Positions 1 through 8,608 of a stretch of 64,000 nucleotides of DNA are shown one piece after another (position 1 is the first letter of the stretch; every line of letters starts with the position of its first letter). The position numbers were made by a program, and so were the translations under genes. The stretch comes from Geobacillus thermoleovorans (GTDB lineage Bacteria > Bacillota > Bacilli > Bacillales > Anoxybacillaceae), in contig NZ_CP014335.1 of the NCBI RefSeq assembly GCF_001610955.1, forward strand, positions 2,179,001 through 2,243,000. The letters are read 5' to 3'. The notes beneath the pieces are model-generated. The model was not told the DNA's origin, did no database searches, and saw only the letters and a program-made list of their open reading frames with translations.

Positions 1-462
1 CAACTGCACTCCTTGTTCGAGCCGTTTCAGCTGCTCGTGCGTTGGAATGCCTTTCACTTTGGCAATGTACACTTTTTCAATTTCATACCGCGGGTGCATA
101 AGCAGGTTGGCAAAGTCGCCGTCATTCGTCAACAAAAGCAGTCCAGACGTATCGTAGTCAAGCCGCCCGATCGGATAAATGCGTTTGTCCAGATCTTTGA
201 AAAAATCGGTCACCACTTTGCGGCCTCTGTCATCTTTGACGCTGGAAATCACCCCGCGCGGCTTGTACAGCAAATAATACACCGGCTCTTCGCGCTCGAT
301 CGGGATGCCGTCGACTTCGACATCATCGCGCGGCCCGACCTTGACGCCAAGCTCCTTGACGACGCGGCCGTTCACTTTCACCCGCCCTTGCAAAATGAGT
401 TCTTCCGCCTTGCGCCTTGACGCGATGCCGGCGCGGGCGATCACTTTTTGCAACCGTTCCAT
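1..462 (-). CDS. rluB: Ribosomal large subunit pseudouridine synthase B, N-terminal part
   Basis: The minus-strand frame from 462 runs off the window at base 1, so only about 154 N-terminal residues are visible. They begin MERLQKVIARAGIASRRKAE, a typical S4 RNA-binding domain, and continue into the RluB/RsuA catalytic domain with the motif GRLDYDTSGLLLL carrying the catalytic Asp. The family isomerises a uridine in 23S rRNA to pseudouridine. The start at 462 is preceded by GAAAGAGGTGAGAGAG. In B. subtilis rluB also lies next to spmA-spmB, which supports the name. The C-terminus is outside the window. Confidence 0.9.
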   Translation of the reverse strand, partial: MERLQKVIARAGIASRRKAEELILQGRVKVNGRVVKELGVKVGPRDDVEVDGIPIEREEPVYYLLYKPRGVISSVKDDRGRKVVTDFFKDLDKRIYPIGRLDYDTSGLLLLTNDGDFANLLMHPRYEIEKVYIAKVKGIPTHEQLKRLEQGVQL

Positions 463-550
463 TCTCTCTCACCTCTTTCATCATCTTACCCTTTCCGTCT
501 AACAGATACAAGTGCGGCACTTTTATTTTTCACCTTTCCCGTCCCCTTTG

Positions 551-578
551 CAAACAAAAAACCCGCCGGACGGCGGGA
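551..578 (-). terminator. Rho-independent terminator after spmB
   Basis: A GC-rich hairpin at 562-577 (CCCGCC GGAC GGCGGG) is followed on the minus strand by a T-rich run (bases 551-561). It lies 17 bases past the spmB stop codon and would end the dacB-spmA-spmB transcript before rluB. Confidence 0.8.
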
Positions 579-594
579 ACGAAAAAAGGCGCCG

Positions 595-1128
595 CTAGCG
601 CCCGAATACAAACAAAACGATGAAAACAGAAACAATAAAGCTGAGAATGTCGGCCAAAATGCCGACTTTTAACGCATCGCCCATTTTTTTGACGCCGACG
701 GCGCCAAAATAGACGGTGAGCACGTAAAGCGTCGTCTCCGTACTGCCTTGGATCGTAGAAGCAAGGCGCCCGATGAACGAATCCGGGCCGTAAGTAGCGA
801 TCAAATCGGTCGTCATGCCGAGCGCCGCCGTGCCGGAAAGCGTGCGGAGAGCCGCAAGCGGAACGACTTCGGCCGGCAGTCCAATGGCATCAGCCAGCGG
901 TTTGATCACTTCCATCATGGCATCAAGCGCCCCTGAGGCTCGGAAAATGGCGACCGACACCAACATGCCGACCAAATACGGGATGAGCGAAAACGCGATC
1001 TCGATCCCTTCCTTGCCGCCTTCCACAAACGCTTCGTACGTCGGCACTTTCTTTACTGTACCGTAAAGCAAAATAAAAGCAATGAGCGCAGGGATCAGCC
1101 AAACAGAAAGAAGTTGGACGATGGCCAT
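595..1128 (-). CDS. spmB: Spore maturation protein B
   Basis: A 177-residue membrane protein of the SpmB/nucleoside-recognition (Gate) family, at the family's usual length, with several hydrophobic segments. With SpmA it is needed in B. subtilis for full dehydration of the spore core; the transported species is not settled. The start is the ATG at 1128, which overlaps the spmA stop as TAATG, so the two are translationally coupled. A longer frame upstream reads into spmA and was not used. It is the last gene of the dacB-spmA-spmB operon and ends at a terminator. Confidence 0.92.
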   Translation of the reverse strand: MAIVQLLSVWLIPALIAFILLYGTVKKVPTYEAFVEGGKEGIEIAFSLIPYLVGMLVSVAIFRASGALDAMMEVIKPLADAIGLPAEVVPLAALRTLSGTAALGMTTDLIATYGPDSFIGRLASTIQGSTETTLYVLTVYFGAVGVKKMGDALKVGILADILSFIVSVFIVLFVFGR

Positions 1129-1724
1129 TATGGCTTCCTGCCTTTCCGCATCCGTTTCCAATAATAGTACCGGTCAATCAATACCGCCCCAATCGTCGAA
1201 ATCGTCGAAGCGACGATCGTCGTCCCAATGATCTCGCTCGGCGCCGCTGAACCGTACGTCATGCGGATCGAGATGACGGTCGCCGGAATGAGCGTAATGC
1301 CTGATGTGTTCATGGCCAAAAACGTCACCATCGACCGGCTAGCCTCGTCGCGGCCGCCGTTGAGCTTTTTTAGCTGCTCCATCGCCTTTATGCCCATCGG
1401 CGTCGCCGCATTGCCAAGGCCGAACATGTTGGCGACCATATTCGAGACGATATAGCCGAGCGCAGGATGGCCGGGCGGCACCTCTGGAAACAAGCGGCGT
1501 ACGAGCGGCATAAACAGGCGCGCCGCTTTGTCAAGCAAGCCGGCGCGTTCAGCGATCGCCATCAGCCCGAGCCAAAACACTAAAATGCTGACCATGCCGA
1601 TGCTGATCGTCACCGCTTCTTTGGCGCTTTCAAACACCGCTTTGTTCACTTCGTCCATCGTGCCGTTGGCCGCCGCAAAGACGATGCCAATGACCGCCAT
1701 CATCACCCAAATGAGGTTAACCAT
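1128..1724 (-). CDS. spmA: Spore maturation protein A
   Basis: A 198-residue polytopic membrane protein of the SpmA family, close to the B. subtilis length. It starts MVNLIWVMMAVIG and has a conserved stretch with LFPEVPPGHPALGYI and GLGNAATPMGIKAM. It acts with SpmB in spore core dehydration during sporulation. Its start codon at 1724 overlaps the end of dacB by 8 bases, and its stop overlaps the spmB start, so the three genes form one tightly coupled operon. Confidence 0.93.
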   Translation of the reverse strand: MVNLIWVMMAVIGIVFAAANGTMDEVNKAVFESAKEAVTISIGMVSILVFWLGLMAIAERAGLLDKAARLFMPLVRRLFPEVPPGHPALGYIVSNMVANMFGLGNAATPMGIKAMEQLKKLNGGRDEASRSMVTFLAMNTSGITLIPATVISIRMTYGSAAPSEIIGTTIVASTISTIGAVLIDRYYYWKRMRKGRKP

Positions 1725-2865
1725 CTCTTCTCACACCTAAAAAGCGAAATACTTGCCATAAAAACCCTCGGCCGCTTCCTTCCTTTCCCGGTTCATACAG
1801 CAGCGGCACCGAATCAACCGCCTTTTGATGCAAATAAAGCACCGCCTTTCCGACCTCTGTCGGCGCCCGTTCTGGGTATTTTTCCCATTCCTTGCGCGGC
1901 TTCAGCAAATACACTTTCACCCGCAGCCCGCTCTCCTCTTTATCGGTCACCGGATATCGCAAATCGCGGACCGCCTGCAGCCGCCCGCGGTAAAACGGAT
2001 CAGAAATTTTGTCGACCACCCGCTCGCTGCTCACTTTGGCGATGTGATAATGAGAAAATCCATATTCGTACATAGCGATATGGTCATTCCAATCGTCCGG
2101 TGCATCCAACGTCACGGCGATCAAATCGATGCCGCCTTTGGATGCCGTCGTCACGAGCGTGCGATGGGCCCGTTTCGTATAGCCGGTTTTGCCGCCGGTG
2201 CAATATTCGTAAAGACTTGTCAACAACTTGTTTTTATTTCGCCACACACGCGCGCCGTCTTCGCCGGGCGGAGCGGGGGCGCGGTACACCTTCGTCCCCG
2301 AGATGCGCCGAAACTCTTTGTTTTTCATCGCATATTGCATGAGCAGCGCCATATCGTACGCGGTTGAGTAGTGGTTTTCCGCGTCATCCAACCCGTGCGG
2401 ATTGGCAAACTCGGTATCACGCATCCCGATTTCAGCCGCTTTTTGGTTCATTAAAAAAACAAATCCTTCGACGCTGCCGCCGACATGTTCAGCGATGGCC
2501 ACCGCCGCGTCGTTGCCGGAACGAAGCATCAGCCCATATACCAAATCGCGCAGTTTGATTTTCTCCCCTTGGCGCAAGTAAATTGACGACCCTTCGGTCC
2601 GGACAGCGCGGGCGCTGACCGTCACCGTGTCGTCCATCTTCCCCGATTCAATCGCCAAAATGGCGGTCATAATTTTCGTAATGCTGGCGATGCGCCGTTT
2701 TGTATAGGCATCCTTGGCAAACAAAACCCGCCCGGAATGCTGCTCTATCAAAATCGCGCTTTTTGCGCTCACCCCATCCATAGCGCGCATCCGCTCTGGA
2801 ACAAATGCCATAATCCCCGCAGCGAGTGCAAGAATGAGCGCAATGAGCCGCTTCTGCTTATTCAT
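1717..2865 (-). CDS. dacB: Sporulation D-alanyl-D-alanine carboxypeptidase DacB (PBP5*)
   Basis: A 382-residue serine DD-carboxypeptidase of peptidase family S11. An N-terminal signal peptide covers about residues 1-29. The three active-site motifs are present: SITK at 61-64, SGN at 116-118 and KTG at 226-228. It trims pentapeptide side chains in spore cortex peptidoglycan and so limits cross-linking. The frame is open far upstream, but the ATG at 2865 gives the signal peptide. Genes spmA and spmB follow in overlap. A strong SigE-type promoter at 3005-3032 fits the mother-cell expression known in B. subtilis. Confidence 0.92.
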   Translation of the reverse strand: MNKQKRLIALILALAAGIMAFVPERMRAMDGVSAKSAILIEQHSGRVLFAKDAYTKRRIASITKIMTAILAIESGKMDDTVTVSARAVRTEGSSIYLRQGEKIKLRDLVYGLMLRSGNDAAVAIAEHVGGSVEGFVFLMNQKAAEIGMRDTEFANPHGLDDAENHYSTAYDMALLMQYAMKNKEFRRISGTKVYRAPAPPGEDGARVWRNKNKLLTSLYEYCTGGKTGYTKRAHRTLVTTASKGGIDLIAVTLDAPDDWNDHIAMYEYGFSHYHIAKVSSERVVDKISDPFYRGRLQAVRDLRYPVTDKEESGLRVKVYLLKPRKEWEKYPERAPTEVGKAVLYLHQKAVDSVPLLYEPGKEGSGRGFLWQVFRFLGVRRDG

Positions 2866-3004
2866 CTCATATCGGCGAGGATCCCCCTCCTTTAAGGAGC
2901 GGGGAGGAATCGCCTGTTCCTCCTTTCCGATTAGGCTGAACGGGCCGCAGCCGAAGAAACGTCGCGGCGGAAACAGGCTGAACCCCAAAGCCGCGTTTTG
3001 TACA

Positions 3005-3032
3005 AGTGTATGCCTCGATGGGACAAATATGA
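3005..3032 (-). promoter_or_regulatory. SigE-type promoter of dacB-spmA-spmB
   Basis: On the minus strand, TCATATT (3032-3026) is followed after 13 bases by CATACACT (3012-3005). This matches the SigE consensus (KMATATT, 13-15 bases, CATACAHT) at essentially every position. It lies about 140 bases upstream of dacB, a SigE gene in B. subtilis. Apart from this promoter and the sodF terminator, the 2866-3214 gap shows nothing else that can be recognised. Confidence 0.78.
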
Positions 3033-3181
3033 TGAAAAAATGCTGTTGCAAGGGGAGACAGCCTGAACGATCCGCTCCGGCGCTTGCGCTGGGCGCGTTG
3101 ATGACATTTTCCCTGCAAAGAGAAAGCCGCTCCTTGAAACGGCGGACAGGTGTCCTGATGGATCGCAGCGCCTGCTCTCCC

Positions 3182-3216
3182 AAAAAAACGGGCAGGGGGT
3201 TCCCCCCCGCCCGTTT
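3182..3216 (-). terminator. Terminator of the superoxide dismutase gene
   Basis: AAACGGGC (3186-3193) pairs with GCCCGTTT (3209-3216) around a C/G-rich loop, followed on the minus strand by seven T. It overlaps the stop codon of the upstream gene at 3215. Confidence 0.85.
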
Positions 3217-4528
3217 AAAACGGCTGCCAACGAAGCTTCTGCGCCTCATGAAAGCGTTCTTCAACGTTGCGCCAGTTGACGACGTTCCACCAATGTTCGA
3301 TGTACGCCGCCCGATCATTTTTGTATTGCAAATAGTAGGCATGCTCCCACACATCAAGCACGAGAAGCGGGATCACATCCCATTGCGCCATGAGCTGGTG
3401 TTTTTCCGCCTGCAAAATTTCCAGACGGTGCGCTCGCGGCGCCCAAACGAGCAGCGCCCAGCCGACCCCTTCGGCGCTTTTCGCCGCTTCGGTGAAATGA
3501 CGGCGAAAGGCGGTAAAACTGCCAAAATCGCGCTCGATTTGCGCCCGCAGCTCCCCGCGCGGCTCGCCGCCGCCCTCTGGATGCATGTTGTACCAAAAGA
3601 TTGTATGCAAATAATGCCCGGAGCCGTGGAACGCCGCTTCCCGCTCCCAATGTTTCAACAGATCAAAATTGTTCGTCCGGCGCGCCTCGGCCATCATCCG
3701 CTCCGCCTGATTAAGACCGTCGACATAGCTTTGATGATGCTTCGTATGGTGAAGGCGCATGATTTCTTCGGAAATATGCGGCTCGAGCGCATCATAACGG
3801 TACGGCAGCGGCGGCAAGACATGACGGCCGGGCGCTACTTGTTGACGCGGCTCACCGCCGTCGTCCGCATCCACCCAGCGTCGCTTTCCATCGGTCACGT
3901 TGTCCACTTGATCCGGCTCGCCGTCAGCTGCATCAGTCGGCGAGTCGGAGAGCTCCGCCATAAAAGCCGGCTCTTTTGCGTCCTCAACCCGCTCTGCCGT
4001 CCCGCTGGTGTCAAGCCATCCGTCTTCGTTCTCTTTGTTTTCACTCTCCAGTTCAGGCGACACCGATTCCCCTTCGACTTGTTCTTGCGTCGCCTCTTCT
4101 TCCCGATCGGCAGCTGACGAATCAGCCAGGCGGACGGCCCGAGTGTATACGTCATCGACAAGACGCTGGAGCTCGTAAATCGCTTCTTCGGTCCATTCAT
4201 CGCCGTGTCCATCGATGTACGCCAACAAAGACGAAAGCCCAACATCCTCAGCCATCCTGCGTGCAGACAGCGCCTGTTCAACTTGTCTTCCCCACGCAGC
4301 CGCTTCCATGACATACTGGCGAAGCGCACCGACATACACGTCATCGGCAAGGCGCTGAAGCTCGCGGACGGCCTCTTCCGTCCACTCGCCGTCATGCTCG
4401 GCAATAAACTCGAGCAGCGACGAAGCGCCATCCGTGCTTGCCCCACGCAAAGCGAGCGTCTCCTTGACTTGATTTCCCCATTCGTTCACCCTAGCCGCAT
4501 ATTGGGCGAACAACACCTGATCGTCCAT
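3215..4528 (-). CDS. sodF: Fe/Mn superoxide dismutase with N-terminal tandem-repeat domain
   Basis: The 437-residue protein has three parts. Residues 11-70 and 75-133 are two copies of one roughly 60-residue repeat, both containing a DGEWTEEA or GDEWTEEA motif followed by ELQRL.DDVY. Residues 135-235 are an acidic, low-complexity linker. Residues 238-437 are a complete Fe/Mn SOD that dismutates superoxide, with likely metal ligands H260, H308, D392 and H396. The start at 4528 has AGGAGGAGG nine bases upstream; the longer open frame starts in non-coding DNA. A Geobacillus SOD with a comparable N-terminal domain that raises heat resistance is recalled from the literature. It is transcribed alone. 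Confidence 0.9.
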   Translation of the reverse strand: MDDQVLFAQYAARVNEWGNQVKETLALRGASTDGASSLLEFIAEHDGEWTEEAVRELQRLADDVYVGALRQYVMEAAAWGRQVEQALSARRMAEDVGLSSLLAYIDGHGDEWTEEAIYELQRLVDDVYTRAVRLADSSAADREEEATQEQVEGESVSPELESENKENEDGWLDTSGTAERVEDAKEPAFMAELSDSPTDAADGEPDQVDNVTDGKRRWVDADDGGEPRQQVAPGRHVLPPLPYRYDALEPHISEEIMRLHHTKHHQSYVDGLNQAERMMAEARRTNNFDLLKHWEREAAFHGSGHYLHTIFWYNMHPEGGGEPRGELRAQIERDFGSFTAFRRHFTEAAKSAEGVGWALLVWAPRAHRLEILQAEKHQLMAQWDVIPLLVLDVWEHAYYLQYKNDRAAYIEHWWNVVNWRNVEERFHEAQKLRWQPF

Positions 4529-4732
4529 TTGGTAAAAACCTCCTCCTGTTTTGTTCGCCATATCGTATGCTGTCATGGGGAAATCGTTCTTGTCCGCATT
4601 CACCCAAATTCCCGGCCGCTCATACATAGAGGAGCGAGGGCAGTCATCATAGGAAAAGACAGCAAGGAAGAACAGAATCGCCGTGATGCTTCCCTGCAGC
4701 GGGTCTGCAAATGAGCCATAGATAAACCGCTC
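4529..4732. other. Non-coding region upstream of sodF
   Basis: The 4529-4885 gap holds the sodF ribosome binding site, the terminator at 4733-4790 and presumably the sodF promoter. No convincing SigA or SigB promoter could be picked out by eye, and no coding frame is supported. Confidence 0.4.
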
Positions 4733-4790
4733 AAAAAAATCGGGCTGACCCAAAACATATTCGCGTTTTGGGTCAGCCCCCCCTTTTTTC
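4733..4790 (-). terminator. Strong bidirectional terminator
   Basis: A perfect 15-bp inverted repeat (GGGCTGACCCAAAAC at 4742-4756, its complement at 4765-4779) has an 8-base loop. Seven A at 4733-4739 give T on the minus strand, and a T run follows on the plus strand. It ends the scpA-scpB-4886 operon. Confidence 0.9.
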
Positions 4791-4885
4791 TGAAAAAGGC
4801 AGGCTGCTTTGGCAAACCGCCGGCTGCACCAAACGGTTTCCTTGTCCGGACGCACAGAAAACGCGGCGCCAACCGCATTTTCTCG

Positions 4886-5287
4886 TTACGCCGACCGTTC
4901 AGGCAAGCGGCACTCACCGGTTTCCGCCCATTCGCTGACAAGCGCCTGCAGCGTTTTGGCGTCTACCTCAGCAAAATAACGGCGCAATTCCTCTTCATCA
5001 TGAATGTAGACGCGCTTTCGCTTCCGATACGCCGGATTTTTCCATAAACAGACAAGAGCAATGATGTCGCGCAAATGAATGTCGCGCCCGTTAGCCGTAA
5101 ACAGTGGATCGCTTTCATACGGCAGCCAATCAAGCAGCGCCGCCTCAAAATGGCGCAAATACAACACAGACAGCGTCCGCTCTTCGCCCCCGTCGCGGTA
5201 CGTGACTTCCGAGCGGTTGAAATAGTCTTCAAACGTGTTCGATTGCGACTTTTGCAGCTCTTCACCGTACAGGCGGCAAACGTTCAT
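4886..5287 (-). CDS. Hypothetical protein downstream of scpB
   Basis: A 133-residue soluble protein that I do not recognise. It starts MNVCRLYGEELQKSQ with GGAAGGAG upstream of the ATG. It has no signal peptide or membrane segment and is rich in charged and aromatic residues, with a basic patch (RKRKR near residue 90) and an acidic C-terminal helix. It begins 18 bases after scpB and ends at a strong terminator, so it is probably the third gene of that operon. In B. subtilis this place holds ypuI, to which it shows no similarity that I can see. Codon use matches its neighbours, so it looks real. Confidence 0.75.
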   Translation of the reverse strand: MNVCRLYGEELQKSQSNTFEDYFNRSEVTYRDGGEERTLSVLYLRHFEAALLDWLPYESDPLFTANGRDIHLRDIIALVCLWKNPAYRKRKRVYIHDEEELRRYFAEVDAKTLQALVSEWAETGECRLPERSA

Positions 5288-5305
5288 GAGCGCTCTCCTT
5301 CCCGA

Positions 5306-5959
5306 TCAGCCATTTTTCTTTAGTTTACCATATTCCGGCTGCCCATCGCTCAAATTTTCTGCTAATTTTTCGAAAAATAAATCCGCTTCCCGCTCGGATT
5401 CGCCATCGTCCGCCCATTCCGGCAGCGGCGGCAGCTCCTCGAGCGTTTTTAGCCCGAAATAATCGAGAAATTCCGGGGTTGTCCCGTACAAAATCGGCCG
5501 CCCGGTTCCTTCGGCTCGTCCAACCTCTTTAATGAGCGCCCGTGCCATCAGCGTCTGCAATGGCTTGTCGCTTTTTACGCCGCGAATTTCCTCAATCTCC
5601 GCGCGCGTAATCGGCTGGCGGTATGCGATAATGGCGAGCGTCTCAAGCGCCGCCTGCGACAGCGGCGATGCTCCCGGCGCTTCGACCAACTTCTTTAAAT
5701 AGGGGGCGTGTTCTTTTTTTGTCGCCAACAAAAACACGCCGCCAAGTTCGACAAGCTGGATGCCGCGCTCTTCCCGTCGGCAGTCTTGTTGAAGCTCCTC
5801 GATCACCGCTTTCGCCTCTAGCTCGCTGACTTCCAATACAGCAGCAATTTGTGAAAGCGACAGCCCTTCGTCACCGGCAGCAAACAACAACGCTTCCACG
5901 ATCGCCTTTGCCGAATTTGGCGCACCGGCGCCCTTTTTTTCTCTTTCGTTTTGTTCCAT
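5306..5959 (-). CDS. scpB: Segregation and condensation protein B
   Basis: The 217-residue ScpB is the winged-helix subunit of the SMC-ScpA-ScpB complex that organises and helps segregate the chromosome. The conserved core is present: [16 protein letters not shown] near the start and [20 protein letters not shown] in the second half. The ATG at 5959 has only a weak AGAAGGG before it and the frame is open further upstream, so the true start could be slightly earlier; usual lengths are about 195-205 residues. It follows scpA by 175 bases. The C-terminus is acidic. Confidence 0.9.
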   Translation of the reverse strand: MEQNEREKKGAGAPNSAKAIVEALLFAAGDEGLSLSQIAAVLEVSELEAKAVIEELQQDCRREERGIQLVELGGVFLLATKKEHAPYLKKLVEAPGASPLSQAALETLAIIAYRQPITRAEIEEIRGVKSDKPLQTLMARALIKEVGRAEGTGRPILYGTTPEFLDYFGLKTLEELPPLPEWADDGESEREADLFFEKLAENLSDGQPEYGKLKKNG

Positions 5960-6134
5960 CGCCCTTCTGCCACGCCAAACTCGTTGGCGCCCCTCCTCCT
6001 TTCCTCCTGTTTTCGTCGTTTCCCAAGTCTTCTCACCCCAATGTGAGTCAGCTCTCCGCCTTATCATGGCATGGGCAAACAACAAAAGAAAAGCGGCCCG
6101 CCGCAGCAAACCGCCGCGGCCAAACCGCACCGCC

Positions 6135-6890
6135 TCAACCGGCTGGTTTCACCGCCAGAAACAAATCGCTGAAATTCCGTTCTTGCTCAACGATGATTTC
6201 ATCTTGCTTCATCAACTCTAAAATGGCCAAAAACGTCACGACGATATACGAACGATCGTAGGACGGAAACAGCTCGTAAAAGTTTTTCCGCCCGTTCGCC
6301 TGCTTTAGTTCATGCAAAATTTCCGCCATGCGCTGTTCGACGGAAATATCTTGGCGGGAGATTTTCGCCCGCATCGGTTTTTGCAGTTTTTTTCGGCGCA
6401 ACAGCTTCGACAAGGCGCCAAGCATATCGTATACGTTCACATCCAGCGGCGCCGCCTTTTTCTCATCCGCGTATGCGCTTAAGTCGCTCGGCGGCTTTGT
6501 AAACAAAAGCGCCCGCTCCTCTTCGCGCCGCTTCAGTTCGCGCGCCGCCTCTTTAAACTTTTTATATTCAAGCAGCCGCTGCGCCAGCTCCTCGCGCGGG
6601 TCTCCGTCATCGCCCCACTCGATGTCGCCGTCGACAGCTTCCTCATTGGAGGGCGGCAACAGCATTTTGCTTTTGATCGCAAGCAAGGTGGCCGCCATCA
6701 CTAAATATTCGCTGGCGATATCCAACTCAAGCTCCTGCATGGCGTGAATGTACGCCATATACTGCTCCGTAATTTGCGCGACCGGAATATCGTAAATATC
6801 GATTTCATAGCGGTTGATCAAATGCAAAAGCAGATCAAGCGGCCCTTCAAACGCTTCGATTTTGACGTTGTACGGCAATTGCACATCCAT
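6135..6890 (-). CDS. scpA: Segregation and condensation protein A
   Basis: The 251-residue kleisin subunit of the SMC complex. It begins [20 protein letters not shown], the classic ScpA N-terminus that contacts the SMC neck, and ends in a winged-helix domain ([18 protein letters not shown]) that binds the SMC head. The start at 6890 has GGTGGG just upstream and removes an unrelated N-terminal extension. It is divergent from the DUF309 gene at 7085, as ypuF and ypuG are in B. subtilis. A likely SigA promoter is at 6949-6977. Confidence 0.93.
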   Translation of the reverse strand: MDVQLPYNVKIEAFEGPLDLLLHLINRYEIDIYDIPVAQITEQYMAYIHAMQELELDIASEYLVMAATLLAIKSKMLLPPSNEEAVDGDIEWGDDGDPREELAQRLLEYKKFKEAARELKRREEERALLFTKPPSDLSAYADEKKAAPLDVNVYDMLGALSKLLRRKKLQKPMRAKISRQDISVEQRMAEILHELKQANGRKNFYELFPSYDRSYIVVTFLAILELMKQDEIIVEQERNFSDLFLAVKPAG

Positions 6891-6948
6891 CCCACCATTT
6901 TTTCCAGAACCACCGCCCGGTAGGCTCGTCTCCAGCTGCAGTACATTT

Positions 6949-6977
6949 ATTGTATCATAACGAAGCGGCGAAGCGAA
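6949..6977 (-). promoter_or_regulatory. Likely SigA promoter of scpA-scpB
   Basis: On the minus strand TTCGCT is followed after 17 bases by TACAAT, with an extended -10 TGA directly before it. It lies about 60 bases from the scpA start. The -35 is weak. Confidence 0.5.
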
Positions 6978-7084
6978 CGGAAAACAGTCTCTTTTTTGCG
7001 CCGCAGGCTGCCGAAGTCGTATAATCGAAGAAGAGCCGTCCGCCTTCACATGGCGCGGCCCACTTTTGAAAGGAACGATGGCCG

Positions 7085-7624
7085 ATGTATCCAAAAGCGT
7101 ATATCGAGTATTTGGTCCATTTCCATAGCGACCGCGATTATTTTGAATGCCACGAAATTTTGGAGGAACATTGGAAACAAGACGGTCGAAACAAAGGTTG
7201 GCTTGTGCTCATTCAAACGGCGGTCGCTTTTTACCATTACCGGCGCGGCAACGTCTCGGGAGCGCTGCGCCTCATTCGACGGGCGCGGGCGCTGCTTGAC
7301 GAAGCGCAAGAGATGATCCGGCGGCTCGGCCTCGATGACGAGGCGCTCGCCCGCTTGCTCGACGAGACGGCTGGGCGGATCACTCGCGGCGAACCGTACG
7401 AAAGCGTCGAACTGCCGATTCGCGACCGTTCCCTTTATGAGCAATGCCAGGCCGCCTGCGCCCACCGGCAGCTCGTTTGGGGGCAAGCCAGCGACCTAGC
7501 CAACCTTGATCTTGTGGATAAACACCGGCGCCGCGACCGCTCGGACGTCGTCGCCGCACGCGAACAAAAAAAACGGGCCAAAGCGGAAGGAGTTGGCTTC
7601 CCTCCCCCTCCGCCGCCCGCCTGA
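7085..7624 (+). CDS. ypuF: DUF309 domain protein (YpuF-like)
   Basis: A 179-residue protein whose N-terminal two thirds match DUF309, a small all-helical fold with the signature YFECHEILEEHWK and a following AVAFYHYRRGN segment. Its biochemical role is unknown. The start at 7085 has GAAAGGA upstream. The tail from about residue 150 is basic and ends in a run of six prolines, unlike the family core, and may be disordered. Its position between ribT and scpA, divergent from scpA, is the same as ypuF in B. subtilis. Confidence 0.85.
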   Translation: MYPKAYIEYLVHFHSDRDYFECHEILEEHWKQDGRNKGWLVLIQTAVAFYHYRRGNVSGALRLIRRARALLDEAQEMIRRLGLDDEALARLLDETAGRITRGEPYESVELPIRDRSLYEQCQAACAHRQLVWGQASDLANLDLVDKHRRRDRSDVVAAREQKKRAKAEGVGFPPPPPPA

Positions 7625-7646
7625 GCGCGGAGCCGCGCTAGTTTCG

Positions 7647-8012
<366 letters not shown>

Positions 8013-8070
8013 TCATTATCGACAAACGCTTTTCCGAAATGGAAAAGTTTTTGTCATTTTCTCTATACGT

Positions 8071-8099
8071 ATTATAAACATTCTCACCGATATTGTGAA
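8071..8099 (-). promoter_or_regulatory. SigA-type promoter in front of ribT
   Basis: TTCACA (8099-8094) and TATAAT (8076-8071) on the minus strand are separated by 17 bases. The -10 is perfect and the -35 matches 4 of 6. It starts about 70 bases upstream of ribT, downstream of the ribH stop. Confidence 0.65.
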
Positions 8100-8123
8100 C
8101 CATTTCATGCCTTTTTACGCAAA

Positions 8124-8588
8124 TTACGCAAGCGTCCGCAAGACGTTCGCCATTTCGATCGCCGACACCGCCGCTTCCCATCCTTTATTGCCCGCTTTCG
8201 TGCCGGCCCGCTCGATCGCCTGTTCAATGGTGTCCGTCGTCAACACGCCGAAAATGACCGGAACACCGCTTGCAAGCGCCGCGTGGGAGACGCCTTTGGC
8301 CGCCTCGCTGCAGACGTAGTCAAAATGGCTCGTTGCCCCACGGATGACGGCGCCAAGCGTAATGACAGCGTCAAACTGCTTCGATTCCGCCATTTTTTTC
8401 GCCACAAGCGGGATTTCAAACGCACCCGGCACCCAGGCGACAGTGATGTCGCTGTCGCTCACGCCATGGCGCGTCAAGCCGTCGATCGCCCCAGATAAAA
8501 GCTTGCCCGTGATGAATTCGTTAAAACGAGAGACGACGATGCCGATTTTCAATCCGGTGCCGACTAAGTTTCCTTCAATGATGCGCAT
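8124..8588 (-). CDS. ribH: 6,7-dimethyl-8-ribityllumazine synthase
   Basis: A 154-residue lumazine synthase at the usual length. It condenses 5-amino-6-ribitylaminouracil with dihydroxybutanone phosphate, the penultimate step of riboflavin synthesis, and forms a 60-subunit capsid in Bacillus. Visible motifs are [23 protein letters not shown], and the phosphate/proton-transfer segment [14 protein letters not shown]. The start at 8588 has GGGAGGAG upstream. It is the last riboflavin gene of the operon. Confidence 0.96.
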   Translation of the reverse strand: MRIIEGNLVGTGLKIGIVVSRFNEFITGKLLSGAIDGLTRHGVSDSDITVAWVPGAFEIPLVAKKMAESKQFDAVITLGAVIRGATSHFDYVCSEAAKGVSHAALASGVPVIFGVLTTDTIEQAIERAGTKAGNKGWEAAVSAIEMANVLRTLA

Positions 8589-8608
8589 GTTCGTTGCTCC
8601 TCCCATCA

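Noticed and set aside
2714..4117. 467-codon open frame on the plus strand
   Set aside because: It lies antisense to dacB and sodF, has no ribosome binding site and no recognisable domain; long antisense frames are common in GC-rich DNA.
4529..4855. N-terminal extension of the SOD frame by about 109 codons
   Set aside because: It reads through the bidirectional terminator at 4742-4779, and the start at 4528 has a strong ribosome binding site.
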